From positions 744,001-808,000 of the forward strand of contig NZ_CP036262.1 of assembly GCF_007741495.1 (NCBI RefSeq): DNA of 64,000 nucleotides, read 5' to 3'. Origin of the DNA: Roseimaritima multifibrata. Its GTDB lineage: Bacteria; Planctomycetota; Planctomycetia; Pirellulales; Pirellulaceae. The first letter of the stretch is position 1, and every line of letters starts with the position of its first letter. A model generated the notes under the pieces. That model had not been told where the DNA came from, did not search any database, and worked only from the letters and a program-made list of their open reading frames with translations. This document shows positions 16,504-24,219 of the stretch, in pieces. The position numbers and the translations under genes were made by a program.

Positions 16504-16533
16504 ATATGTGGTCCCTTTGTTTCTGCACTTTCT

Positions 16534-17124
16534 CTATTTAAACTCAAGAGTCCAAGCTTCTTCGAGAAGTGTCCTTAATTCTAAAACTGCGTTCGGAAAA
16601 TACTCTGCAGCATCGGCAAGCATTCTTGCGTCCGTGCCTAGCACTTCGCGATTTCCAGTCGCTTTAGTCATTCTATCAAACTGTTCCAAGCCAATTGTCT
16701 GGCTTATCCCTTCACCAACTTCGAATTTAAGTCCGATTGTTCTTTTTGCGACTTTCTTCCCCCCCACATCAGAAGGAAGTTTTCTTAAAGGAGGGATACT
16801 GCCTTCAGCAATAGTGCTTTGATAGCCCACGTTTGCGCCCATCGCAAAAACAGGCGTCTCCGGGAGTGTACGCAAAATCTTCGCAAGCACGTTACCGCAG
16901 TTAAAATCTGAATCATGAGTGGAAACCTCGATCCGATGAGGTTCGAGCGTCAACCACGCCCCCCCCAAGTTTACTCGGAAGCCGGGGCGAGCAAGCGCAA
17001 ATTCAATGTTCCCTGGCTCTTTCTTTGCAACGCCACACCGCACTATCCAAGGAGGAGTGAAAATGTGAATATTGAAAGTGCCGATAGCCACCGCATTCGC
17101 AGAATCAAAGACGAACGGGTTCAC
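16534..17124 (-). CDS. Unknown protein, first gene of cargo operon
   Basis: 196 aa from a GTG at 17124. Not firmly recognised. The first 100 residues look like beta strands (F-N-I-H-I-F-T-P-P-W, N-V-G-Y-Q near 105), the last 60 are helical. It recalls the sporadically distributed TIGR04255-like proteins, but I cannot confirm this by eye. It is followed after 30 bases by the second cargo gene. The whole three-gene block is AT-richer than its surroundings, a sign of separate acquisition. Confidence 0.6.
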   Translation of the reverse strand: MNPFVFDSANAVAIGTFNIHIFTPPWIVRCGVAKKEPGNIEFALARPGFRVNLGGAWLTLEPHRIEVSTHDSDFNCGNVLAKILRTLPETPVFAMGANVGYQSTIAEGSIPPLRKLPSDVGGKKVAKRTIGLKFEVGEGISQTIGLEQFDRMTKATGNREVLGTDARMLADAAEYFPNAVLELRTLLEEAWTLEFK

Positions 17125-17810
17125 GATCTTGCCAAGCTTTGTGATTGGGGATGGAAACTAGTGTGGGTATCCCGGAATAGGATAGACCATGTTCATGCCA
17201 ACGGGTTCACTCTGCGAATTTTTGCAAATGTTACGAAAAATGCAAGGCAGCGCCAATCGGATTCCGCTGGGAGGTGCAACCGGATAAGTGTCGCTTGTGT
17301 GGGAACTACCCTCTGGTTATCGGCGTAGTTCCTACCGAAGTTCTTGCTAAAACAGTCATTCATTCTACTTAAAGCAAAAAGCAGTGACGGTTCTGTCATA
17401 AATGAGTTACTTTTACTGGCATATTGGTAAAGTTTCCCCTAGTCGGAGGAACTCTCAATCTAGTTACCATCCAGCCAAATGCCAGAAACTTGCCCCGGTA
17501 TCTTGCTCGACACTGAGTTCGTTTGAGTCTGCTTAGAATCTCTTTTGTCTCACAGGCTTTTCTATCTCGACTGTTTTTTTGGCAGGCAGCTAGCAAATTG
17601 GCGACGCTCGGGATTTTCAATAGTCATGCTCGACTCAGTTCCCGACAGCCAGCGACTTGTGTGGAGCGGACTTAAGTGACCCTGAACCAACGTGAAGGGC
17701 AATGAAAAAACAGCCGATCCAAAACGATAGCCAGGGGGCAGGCTGACCTACGAATCAAAACCGGCTGCATTATCCAGTCTAACGGGGGGATGGATGCGAA
17801 TGCAAACCTA
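17125..17810. other. Non-coding or decayed stretch, AT-rich
   Basis: No reading frame in these 686 bases shows a known motif, a plausible composition or a ribosome-binding site. The minus-strand promoter of the cargo operon should be in the part next to 17124. Confidence 0.45.
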
Positions 17811-18029
17811 TTAATCGCAATCGTCTGTATCGGTGTCGACAACGGGAACGGCAACCGGGGCTGCATACGATACGCGAGAACCGCCGCACCATCGCCTAGC
17901 ACGCTCCGACTCGGTCCAGGTCGCCCTAATAGCTGCGGCTCGTTCTGCGATCTCCTCGGGCGTCGGAACTTTCGCCGGGGTGAAATCGCGGCGGTGCCCC
18001 TTCTGCTCGGTCGATGATTCGCTTGCCAA
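17811..18029 (-). CDS. Small protein with I-A-E-R-A-A-x-I-R helix (element 2)
   Basis: About 72 aa; the start is uncertain (a TTG at 18029 is used; in-frame ATGs lie at 18152 and 18194, inside the gene before it). The credible part is F-T-P-A-K-V-P-T-P-E-E-I-A-E-R-A-A-A-I-R followed by T-W-T-E-S-E-R-A-R-R, a helical segment I associate with small proteins of planctomycete islands, and an acidic tail D-T-D-T-D-D-C-D. It is the last gene of the element 2 operon. Confidence 0.45.
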   Translation of the reverse strand: MASESSTEQKGHRRDFTPAKVPTPEEIAERAAAIRATWTESERARRWCGGSRVSYAAPVAVPVVDTDTDDCD

Positions 18030-18117
18030 CTTGAATACCAGCCTTGCGGAAATAAGAAAAGGCAACCGGCCCGCCGCCCCAAGGGGATTAGCACGACGGA
18101 CCAGCCACCGGGTAGGA

Positions 18118-18825
18118 TCACTCTGCCAACGCCTTAGCCTGGATGGCCTCATCGTTCTTCGTGAGTCTCTGGATTTCAGCTTGGCATGCGGCATGGACGA
18201 ATTGCCAGTCTCCGAGCTTCACCGTCGCGATCGATTTATCTTCGGCGGCTGGAATCCTGCGGCGAATGTGATCCTCTGCAAGCGATAGATTGTGTGCGTT
18301 TATATCGACGCACCGCTTTGCTTCTGCTAGAGCGATTTGCGCTGCCTTCATTTGCAGCGAATTTAATAGCCGTGCTTGCCGCGTCTTAGCGGAAGCTAGG
18401 TCAACCAACTTGCTCTTGTCGGCGGCGGTCAACGCAACCGCCATCGTGATTGCTGAGATCTGCTTTGCTATTGGCCGCTTGGAACGCTTGTTGGCTTCGC
18501 AACGGATTTCAAGTTGTGTGTTCAAGTCCGCCAACGCCTGCAAAATCTCGCCTCTCCGCTGCATCGCCTTACTTGTCGATGTCTTGCCAATCAGCAATGC
18601 GTCAACGTGCTGTTCGTCCAGCTTGTCCAGTTCGCTTTGCAATTCATCAGCGGCGGCGGAATGCTCGGCGGCGGCTGCGTCGCTGTCTGCATCAAGCCTC
18701 TTGGCAATATCTTCAAGTTCGCGAAGTCGTTCCTTCTTAACCTCGGTTTCGGCAAGTTTTCGCTTTAGCTCCTGGCGATGTGCTTCGCGACGTTCTTCGT
18801 CGATTGTGTATAGATTGGCGTTCAT
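18118..18825 (-). CDS. Coiled-coil protein, 235 aa (element 2)
   Basis: Nearly all helical. Residues 10-110 are a dense Glu/Arg/Lys/Leu coiled coil, and the second half is Ala/Lys-rich with a further helical region. No membrane segment or enzyme motif. The start codon overlaps the stop of the HExGH gene by four bases (ATGA), so the two are coupled. Function unknown; a structural or DNA-associated role would fit but is not shown. Confidence 0.65.
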   Translation of the reverse strand: MNANLYTIDEERREAHRQELKRKLAETEVKKERLRELEDIAKRLDADSDAAAAEHSAAADELQSELDKLDEQHVDALLIGKTSTSKAMQRRGEILQALADLNTQLEIRCEANKRSKRPIAKQISAITMAVALTAADKSKLVDLASAKTRQARLLNSLQMKAAQIALAEAKRCVDINAHNLSLAEDHIRRRIPAAEDKSIATVKLGDWQFVHAACQAEIQRLTKNDEAIQAKALAE

Positions 18826-19367
18826 TCTTGTCCTCTCATTAGTTGTTTGATTTCGTCGCCCGTGACTCTTCCATGAATAAATAGACGCTTTGCAATCCGA
18901 ACGATTGCGGCTTCGTGATCCCGAACGATTTCAGCAGCAACTCGGCGGGCAAGTTTGATTCGCCGTTCCCATTGCTCTGGGTACTGTTCCACGCCACCGA
19001 TAGCCCATTCTGCTAGCGATCGGTCGTCGCTTTTTGCCGTGCGCAACCCGCCTTCCACGTCAGCGAAACCACACGACCAGACGAAACTCCGGTCTGTGCC
19101 CTCGGGAAATTCGGCGGTTGCGATGTCCTGATAGCTCGCCTGCGGTGTGTCGGGCGCTTCGTGATCTGCTGCCAACGACTCCGCTGCTGGTCCTGCGGCA
19201 ACCATGAAGGCGTGAGAATCCGGCGACAACTCATCGACGTGAGCCAAGCCGCCATCCGCTACTAGCAAGATTCCACCGACGCGACCGCCAAGGATAATCC
19301 CCGCTGTTCCATGCCCAGACTCGTGGAGGCAGATGGTGAATCGTTCGTCACTACGGTTGATAGTCAT
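18822..19367 (-). CDS. Zincin-like protein with H-E-S-G-H motif
   Basis: 181 aa from the ATG at 19367 (M-T-I-N-R-S-D-E-R-F). Residues C-L-H-E-S-G-H-G-T-A-G-I match the HExGH zinc site of M41/FtsH-type peptidase domains, followed by a region with G-G-L-A-H-V-D and V-A-A-G-P-A-A-E-S-L-A, which recalls the 'm.l.G..AE' helix supplying the third ligand in that family. No AAA+ domain is present, so it is a stand-alone protease-like domain. It overlaps the preceding gene by 17 bases. A protease that removes a repressor at induction would fit an integrative element, but that is inference. Confidence 0.7.
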   Translation of the reverse strand: MTINRSDERFTICLHESGHGTAGIILGGRVGGILLVADGGLAHVDELSPDSHAFMVAAGPAAESLAADHEAPDTPQASYQDIATAEFPEGTDRSFVWSCGFADVEGGLRTAKSDDRSLAEWAIGGVEQYPEQWERRIKLARRVAAEIVRDHEAAIVRIAKRLFIHGRVTGDEIKQLMRGQE

Positions 19368-19761
19368 AATCGCAATCGTCCTCCCAAGGTTTGTTTTGTT
19401 CGCGCTCGGCGGCGGCTGCGGCGGTGTCATTCATCCTGTTAAAGAATGCGTCCCAATCGAACTCCTCTTCTGGCTCGACGGGGGCAAACTGCGATTCGCG
19501 ATTCCGTAGATACTCGATGCCTTGGGCCGTAAGTGGCTCGCCGCCCATACCGATGTCTGCCTTGATTTTGGCCTTTGCGGGTGCGTGAATCTCAACCGTC
19601 CCGCTTCCGCCTTGAACGTGCTTGATTGGCGGGTAGTGGCCGTTGACCGCCTTAAACTGCTCGGGGGACTGCAAGGTTGATGTCCCGTTAAGCTTCTCGG
19701 GCGGCTGTGCCTGGGCGTCTCCGGTGATTCCGCGAATCTTGTTTTTCAGTCGTTGAAACAT
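19351..19761 (-). CDS. Unknown acidic protein, 136 aa (element 2)
   Basis: Start ATG at 19761 with AAAGGAAG upstream. Not recognised. It begins M-F-Q-R-L-K-N-K-I-R, has T-A-Q-G-I-E-Y-L-R-N-R-E in the middle and an acidic C-terminus (E-E-E-F-D-W-D-A-F-F ... D-D-C-D-Y-D-Y-Q-P). The acidic tail resembles that of the 72-aa protein at the end of the operon. Soluble. Confidence 0.55.
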   Translation of the reverse strand: MFQRLKNKIRGITGDAQAQPPEKLNGTSTLQSPEQFKAVNGHYPPIKHVQGGSGTVEIHAPAKAKIKADIGMGGEPLTAQGIEYLRNRESQFAPVEPEEEFDWDAFFNRMNDTAAAAAEREQNKPWEDDCDYDYQP

Positions 19762-19808
19762 CTGTCTTCCTTTCGTGTTTGAAACTCGGGTGTAATATAG
19801 TGACCGCG

Positions 19809-20033
19809 CTACCTGTTCCTGCCAAATCCTGGCAAAGCATCCTCTGGCGGCTCGATCGAAGCTATAAATCTGCCACTGCATGACCTGCAGACGCATCTGC
19901 GTGTAACGCTCCCATCACCTTCGGCTTGCGAGCGAATGATAATCGGCTTGGTCGTCAAGCAGTTTGGGCAAGCGACCGCTTGCACGAACACGATTGGACA
20001 TTCCGACCAACCTGGCGTTGTGTTGTTTTTCAT
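19809..20033 (-). CDS. Zinc-ribbon small protein (element 2)
   Basis: 74 aa. The pairs C-P-N-C and C-R-S-C, 24 residues apart, flank a short beta-rich segment, a zinc-ribbon layout, with one extra Cys before each pair (A-V-A-C and R-C-V-C). Such ribbons bind nucleic acid or partner proteins. Start at 20033 next to the stop of the HTH gene (20043), same operon. Confidence 0.6.
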   Translation of the reverse strand: MKNNTTPGWSECPIVFVQAVACPNCLTTKPIIIRSQAEGDGSVTRRCVCRSCSGRFIASIEPPEDALPGFGRNR

Positions 20034-20042
20034 CGTGTTGCC

Positions 20043-20369
20043 TTAGCGGTTGATGGATTCGCGAAGTAGATCGTCGATGTACTTTTGGGATCGCCACGGA
20101 CCAAGCGTTAAAAGCCAACGAGTAATTCGCTTGTAGCAGTAGCTCCCGTCGCTGCCCGGCATACCCTTTCGGATCCAATCGGATACGGTGCTGCGCTCGA
20201 CTCCAAACGCCCTTGCAACATCGGCTTGTGTGCTCAGGCGAAACCTGTCGTCTGTGGAGCCCTCAGCGGTCGCCTGTCGCGTCGTGGCGGGCTTCGGGCG
20301 TTCGGTCTTTGGTGATGCCTTGCGCGCCGTCCTGGGGGCGGTGCGGGGCTTGTTTGGCTTGGCTGTCAT
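20043..20369 (-). CDS. Helix-turn-helix protein, excisionase/Nu1-like
   Basis: 108 aa from the ATG at 20369. A basic, Pro/Thr/Lys-rich N-terminal tail of ~45 residues precedes T-Q-A-D-V-A-R-A-F-G-V-E-R-S-T-V-S-D-W-I-R-K-G-M-P-G written here in single residues: a winged-helix motif of the kind seen in phage Nu1 and excisionase proteins. In an integrative element this is the best candidate for a recombination directionality factor. An alternative is a small terminase subunit, but no large subunit lies in element 2. Confidence 0.65.
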   Translation of the reverse strand: MTAKPNKPRTAPRTARKASPKTERPKPATTRQATAEGSTDDRFRLSTQADVARAFGVERSTVSDWIRKGMPGSDGSYCYKRITRWLLTLGPWRSQKYIDDLLRESINR

Positions 20370-20534
20370 GTTGTTGTGTTGGTCCGGATCAAATAGCTGG
20401 TGTGTAAAAGTATTGGAGTGGGTAGGTTGGCACCTGCGTAAATAGCTTTTTCCTAGGACCCGCATGTGGGGGATAGGTACGGCATGGACTAGCCTCCTGT
20501 CGCCCTGCCTAACGCATTGTCTGCCGTCCGCGAC

Positions 20535-20744
20535 TCAGTTGTCGCCGCCACTCCGTTGCGTGCGTGTGCGTGGCTGTGCGTCGCTGCTCGGTTCTGTCTT
20601 AGGCGTGGTCTCGATGTTAATGCAGGTCAAGTGGTAGCCTCGAAGCGCTGCCTTCAGCCATCTGCGAAGTCCTCTCAAAGTCTTCTTGTGATCGGCCCCC
20701 TGTTCTGGCCTCAAGTGAATGATGTAAGTGATTCTGTCGTCCAT
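20535..20744 (-). CDS. Small conserved island protein, 69 aa
   Basis: M-D-D-R-I-T-Y-I-I-H-L-R-P, then L-R-R-W-L-K-A-A-L-R-G-Y-H-L-T-C-I-N-I. This 'H-L-R-P ... LK.aLR..gL.C' layout is familiar from small proteins next to DUF3987 genes in islands and phages, where its function is unknown. It lies 72 bases after the DUF3987 gene. The C-terminal tail is polar and low-complexity. Confidence 0.6.
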   Translation of the reverse strand: MDDRITYIIHLRPEQGADHKKTLRGLRRWLKAALRGYHLTCINIETTPKTEPSSDAQPRTRTQRSGGDN

Positions 20745-20816
20745 GGGTCTGTCCTTTTTCCTGTGTTCTTTATGTCAACGTCTACACAACCTCTTAAATC
20801 CCTGGTTTTTTGGGGG

Positions 20817-22409
20817 TTATGTAGACGTAGACGCCTGACCGACTCGTAAAACTCGCTTTGGTGCTCCGCCTTGTTCGCCCGGCTCGTAGGTATGCCATGC
20901 CGCTATCCTCGCCCGCACCATTTGGGTTCCGATCTCATTCGCTGCGTCAGTGTTCACAATTGAACGCTGTCCTTGAACCAGTTCTCGCATGGTGCATTCC
21001 CCGTTCTTGGTGCGAGTGATCCAGTCGGCCAGCGCTCGGAGCTCCCTGGTTGCATCGTCGTCGTCGATCGTGGCGTATAGACGCGACGCTTCGAATTTGA
21101 ACCATTCCACCAACCCGATAGCGTCCTGCATCGTCGAAGCGTCTACCGCAACCTCGATGTCATCGCCAGCGTTTACCTGTTTGACGATATGAATCAACAG
21201 CGCCAGTCGTGGAACGTATCCCAGCAGTTTCGACCATGCGGCTGCAGAGTCTCCGGTAAGCTCCGATTGCTCTTGATGGTGGTAATTGAAGAACGTGATG
21301 AACTCTCGCTTTGCAGTCGCATCCAAGCCGATGTAATGCGGTTCCGATACGCCGTCTGCAAACTGGATCCCTTGCAACGAAAGGAACAAACGGTCAACCG
21401 CCTGCTGTGTCGACTCGCTGACTTCTTCGTCCGTCCAGAACTGCGACTTTCTTGGCGGGGAAGCGATAAGAAAACGACTTGCCATCCCTGACGCGCGATG
21501 TTCTCGCCCCATCGCTTTCGCCAAGACGGACGGCTGAATCCCGCCGGTGATCGAAACCAAAGCCGTCTCGACAAACGTCGGTCGTGTTCCCTCGCCCTTT
21601 CGGTCAACGGTCATCGACTCGCCGTCGAACATGCTCAACCAGTGCGCTTCGTCCGCACCCTGCGACGACTTGTAAGCGTTGAATCCTCCAAGCCATCCTG
21701 ACAGTTCATCCCGCTGCAACAGTAGCCCTCTCGGGTTCTGCTGTAACAACGGTGCAAGTGCCTCGACGGTCGTATCGCTTACCACCACTCGCTCCGGCTG
21801 CGGATATTCCGGCTGCTCTGGTGGCGGTTCGCTCGACTTTGAACGCTTGTGTTCCTTGATAGCTGCGTCGTACTGCTGTTTCTCTTGTTCGTAGCCATCC
21901 AACGCGACCGAATGTTCGTCAAGCATCGCCTTTTGTTGTCGCTGAATCGGTCCCTTCGCGACCTTGAACGCCGGGGACTTTGCGGTCCCGCTCTCACCGA
22001 CAATCATGGTCCAGATACAGGCAGGAGGCGTCCAACCTTTTTTGACTACGATTCTCGCTGTGTTGCCGATCGTCGCGCCGACACAGCTTAGAAGCGGCAG
22101 TGCAACGAAAGACTCATCGCAACCGATCGCCTTTGCCCCCTCGGTCACCAATTCACGCAAGGGGCTCGGCAGCTTGTGGGCCGGGAAAAGCTGGTAAGCG
22201 TCTCGCTGCACGGCAGGCTCCGGTTCAGGTTCATCAAAGGAACCATCGCGAAGGTACCGCTTGATAGGTTCGGCATGCGGCTTTAGCTTTCGGTGCCAAT
22301 CTTCCGCTATGCTGCCACCCAGCTTCAATGCTTTACCATCCAACTCGAACGTCACTCCGTCCGCCTCTGCCGCGTTCATTGCAGCCATCGCTTTCCTTAT
22401 AGCGTCCAT
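20817..22409 (-). CDS. DUF3987 primase/helicase-like ATPase
   Basis: 530 aa. The ATG at 22409 has AGGAGG eight bases upstream. N-terminal ~75 residues resemble the small TubC-like domain often fused to these proteins (L-K-L-G-G-S-I-A-E-D-W). The DUF3987 core follows: M-I-V-G-E-S-G-T-A-K-S-P (Walker A), L-L-L-Q-R-D-E-L-S-G-W-L (Walker B), and A-S-R-F-L-I-A-S-P-P-R. This family is replicative helicase-like and is carried by many islands and phages; it probably drives replication of element 2 after excision. The long insert at 170-205 is charged. It overlaps the preceding gene by 13 bases. Confidence 0.85.
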   Translation of the reverse strand: MDAIRKAMAAMNAAEADGVTFELDGKALKLGGSIAEDWHRKLKPHAEPIKRYLRDGSFDEPEPEPAVQRDAYQLFPAHKLPSPLRELVTEGAKAIGCDESFVALPLLSCVGATIGNTARIVVKKGWTPPACIWTMIVGESGTAKSPAFKVAKGPIQRQQKAMLDEHSVALDGYEQEKQQYDAAIKEHKRSKSSEPPPEQPEYPQPERVVVSDTTVEALAPLLQQNPRGLLLQRDELSGWLGGFNAYKSSQGADEAHWLSMFDGESMTVDRKGEGTRPTFVETALVSITGGIQPSVLAKAMGREHRASGMASRFLIASPPRKSQFWTDEEVSESTQQAVDRLFLSLQGIQFADGVSEPHYIGLDATAKREFITFFNYHHQEQSELTGDSAAAWSKLLGYVPRLALLIHIVKQVNAGDDIEVAVDASTMQDAIGLVEWFKFEASRLYATIDDDDATRELRALADWITRTKNGECTMRELVQGQRSIVNTDAANEIGTQMVRARIAAWHTYEPGEQGGAPKRVLRVGQASTST

Positions 22410-22759
22410 GTGGGAGCCTCCTGCGTCATCGAATTAGCGGCTCGCAGCATCGACAGGTTTATCTGTCGGACGGCAAGGTCTGCTGGACGGATCTCTTCGA
22501 CAGTCCCGGTCTTTCGCAGCATGCCGGGGAAATAGATGTCCCTGTATGGCATTGGCAGAGAGAGCTCTAGAAAGTCCTCGGCAGTGATCTCGCCAGCGAC
22601 ATTAGATGTGGCGGTCATGTTGGCGATGTGAACGTCGATGTTCTCGCCGAAAACCTCGATGTATCTATCGGCATGGGTGACAATCAAAACTTTTTGTCGT
22701 TGCTGACGTTTGGGTGCAAGCCAATTTTTCGGCTTGCCTGCCTGCGTTCGATCGTCCAT
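22397..22759 (-). CDS. Unknown protein upstream of DUF3987, 120 aa
   Basis: Starts at the ATG at 22759 with AAGGA upstream and overlaps the DUF3987 gene start. The N-terminal segment is basic (K-P-K-N-W-L-A-P-K-R-Q-Q-R-Q-K), then V-L-I-V-T-H-A-D-R-Y-I-E-V-F-G, a beta strand pair, and a helical C-terminus. Not recognised. Tight overlap suggests it works with the primase/helicase. Confidence 0.6.
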   Translation of the reverse strand: MDDRTQAGKPKNWLAPKRQQRQKVLIVTHADRYIEVFGENIDVHIANMTATSNVAGEITAEDFLELSLPMPYRDIYFPGMLRKTGTVEEIRPADLAVRQINLSMLRAANSMTQEAPTWTL

Positions 22760-22842
22760 AATCTCTGTGTTCCTTGTCTGTCTGACTTGTGAAAAATGAT
22801 GCCGGTTGTCGTCGGCTGAAAACTCGAAAGCGTCCTCAGTTA

Positions 22843-22950
22843 CTAGCTGCAGGGCGTTTTTCGTTGTGCGGCTGTCGCAAGGCTTGGCCCTCTCGCGGCT
22901 GCTTCGGTCAGTAGCCTGCGGATGCTCTCCGCTGTGGTAGGCGATGTCAT
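22843..22950 (-). CDS. Tiny gene C, 35 aa (element 2)
   Basis: M-T-S-P-T-T-A-E-S-I-R-R-L-L-T-E-A-A-A-R. Its ATG overlaps the stop of tiny gene B (ATGA). Helical, Ala/Arg-rich. Supported only by the overlap chain and position. Confidence 0.4.
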   Translation of the reverse strand: MTSPTTAESIRRLLTEAAARGPSLATAAQRKTPCS

Positions 22951-23033
22951 TTACTCACCTCCGTCTCTTGCGGAAGTGACAGCAACAACACCGCGATTGC
23001 TCGGGCCTGTTCTTTGGTGATGGCTCCGCTCAT
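22947..23033 (-). CDS. Tiny gene B, 28 aa (element 2)
   Basis: M-S-G-A-I-T-K-E-Q-A-R-A-I-A-V-L-L-L-S-L. The ATG overlaps the stop of gene A (ATGA) and its stop overlaps the start of gene C. A single amphipathic helix; function unknown. Confidence 0.4.
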   Translation of the reverse strand: MSGAITKEQARAIAVLLLSLPQETEVSK

Positions 23034-23197
23034 TTCGGTCCCCCGTTTGGCTTGGTCGGCCTAGTGAACCGAATAACGATGCCAAACTGCTTTTCAAGCA
23101 GCCGCTTTGTCGATTCAAGCAGCGGCTTATCGCCAGCGACATGGGCAGCGTTCGCCACAGCAACTAGCGAACTTGGTGAAGTGTTTCCTTGTGACAT
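23030..23197 (-). CDS. Tiny gene A, 55 aa (element 2)
   Basis: Starts at the ATG at 23197 with a GGAGG ribosome-binding site. Sequence M-S-Q-G-N-T-S-P-S-S-L-V-A-V-A-N-A-A, then L-L-E-S-T-K-R-L-L-E-K-Q-F-G-I-V-I-R-F-T-R-P. The strong ribosome-binding site and the chain of four-base overlaps make it the most credible of the three. First gene after the operator region. Confidence 0.55.
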   Translation of the reverse strand: MSQGNTSPSSLVAVANAAHVAGDKPLLESTKRLLEKQFGIVIRFTRPTKPNGGPK

Positions 23198-23227
23198 TGC
23201 AACCTCCTATTGGTTACTAATGCACCG

Positions 23228-23254
23228 AACCGGACATGCAACCGGACATGTCCG
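23228..23254. promoter_or_regulatory. Operator-like repeats upstream of the small-gene operon
   Basis: Direct repeat AACCGGACATG at 23228-23238 and 23240-23250; the second copy extends into a perfect 12-base palindrome CGGACATGTCCG (23243-23254). It lies 30-57 bases upstream of the start at 23197. A repressor or activator dimer site is likely; the HTH protein encoded just upstream (23324-24010) is a candidate ligand. Confidence 0.55.
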
Positions 23255-23259
23255 CGCAT

Positions 23260-23290
23260 AAAAAAACCGTTTCCTCTAGAGAAAACAGTT
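23260..23290 (-). terminator. Terminator after the first gene of element 2
   Basis: An imperfect hairpin centred on CTCTAGAG with arms of nine more bases (two mismatches), followed in minus sense by seven T. It lies 34 bases after the stop of the HTH gene at 23324. A plus-strand T-run follows on the other side, so it may act in both directions. Confidence 0.6.
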
Positions 23291-23323
23291 AAAAAGTTTT
23301 TTTAGGGGTGACAGTGTGCGCCG

Positions 23324-24010
23324 CTATGTCCGCTTTTCGCGAAGGCTTTTTTTCGCTTCTTCCTTGGCAGATTGCAGCGCTTTCCACGTTGCTAATCGCC
23401 TGACAGTCCGTTCGTTGACATCAAGCAACTCAGCCCATTCCTTTGCCGTAAATTCCCTCCGTCGCGGATCTGCGTCCAGTAAAACCAGCATGCGTTCATC
23501 CGCCGTGCCGAAGGTGCCTTCCGTCTCCTTTTCATCGTCCCCGTTCGGGTAGCCGCCCCTGGTGCTTTCGTTAGCCCGTCTCGCAATCGCCCATGACTTG
23601 ATCGACTCAGCCACCCGATTGTAATCGGCGAGGCTGAGCGACTCACCTACATTTGCTCCGCTCGCGAGCGCGGCGGCTCGCCACTCGGTGTGATGACCAA
23701 GCGGCGGCAGTCCCGTCAGCGCGGTCCACTCTCTATTCTGCCTTCGGTGTAGGTCAGCAAGCCTTGGGTCGCTCGCCATCGTGCCGTTCATGTAGTCGCC
23801 ATGACTGGTGATGAACTTCAGTTGTGATTCCTGTGATTCAAGGGGGTCGTTTTTCGCCAGTCCAGCGAAAGCTTTAATTTCCTCAGTGATCCAGGGGAAA
23901 ACATCGCGGAAGATTTCTAGTCGTTTTCGCCAGATTGCTTTACTTTGCGTTCGATACAATTCTGTGTACTGGGCCTGCTGCTGGTCCGTTGCTTTCTGCC
24001 GCTCTTTCAT
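23324..24010 (-). CDS. HTH protein, first gene of element 2
   Basis: 228 aa from the ATG at 24010 (AAAGGTGAG upstream). N-terminal ~60 residues are a charged helix (K-A-T-D-Q-Q-Q-A-Q-Y), the middle is unassigned with W-T-A-L-T-G-L-P-P-L-G-H-H, and the C-terminus holds F-T-A-K-E-W-A-E-L-L-D-V-N-E-R-T-V-R-R-L, a helix-turn-helix. Its position at the right end, the conserved motif 69 bases upstream and the operator just past its terminator make it the likely regulator of the element. Confidence 0.65.
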   Translation of the reverse strand: MKERQKATDQQQAQYTELYRTQSKAIWRKRLEIFRDVFPWITEEIKAFAGLAKNDPLESQESQLKFITSHGDYMNGTMASDPRLADLHRRQNREWTALTGLPPLGHHTEWRAAALASGANVGESLSLADYNRVAESIKSWAIARRANESTRGGYPNGDDEKETEGTFGTADERMLVLLDADPRRREFTAKEWAELLDVNERTVRRLATWKALQSAKEEAKKSLREKRT

Positions 24011-24079
24011 CGTCTCACCTTTCGAAAAACGGGGTTCGGTCCGACCGTCGCGGTGAGATGCGAAAGCCGAACCGAACGC

Positions 24080-24096
24080 GCGGGTAATTAATCCGC
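24080..24096. promoter_or_regulatory. Conserved TAATTA motif, copy 3
   Basis: GCGGGTAATTAATCCGC, one base different from copies 1 and 2 in the shared core, 69 bases upstream of the first gene of element 2 and in the same orientation relative to it. Confidence 0.55.
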
Positions 24097-24219
24097 TCCC
24101 GGTGTTGATGGCTGACAACTCGCCAGCCTATGAACCCAATAGTAAGTCTACGATGCAACCGTTAGGCTGCCAACGCTACGGTAAACCGTATAGCAAATGC
24201 TGGTTTGCTGTGTTCGTTA

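Noticed and set aside
17193-17620. Two minus-strand frames in the AT-rich stretch of element 2
   Set aside because: No motif, poor starts and mixed composition; treated as non-coding.
17672-18121. 149-aa minus-strand frame
   Set aside because: Another frame (17811-18029) holds the familiar I-A-E-R-A-A-x-I-R segment; this one looks like its shadow.
22951-23163. 70-aa minus-strand frame
   Set aside because: It overlaps two tiny genes in another frame that have a ribosome-binding site and ATGA coupling, so it is a shadow.
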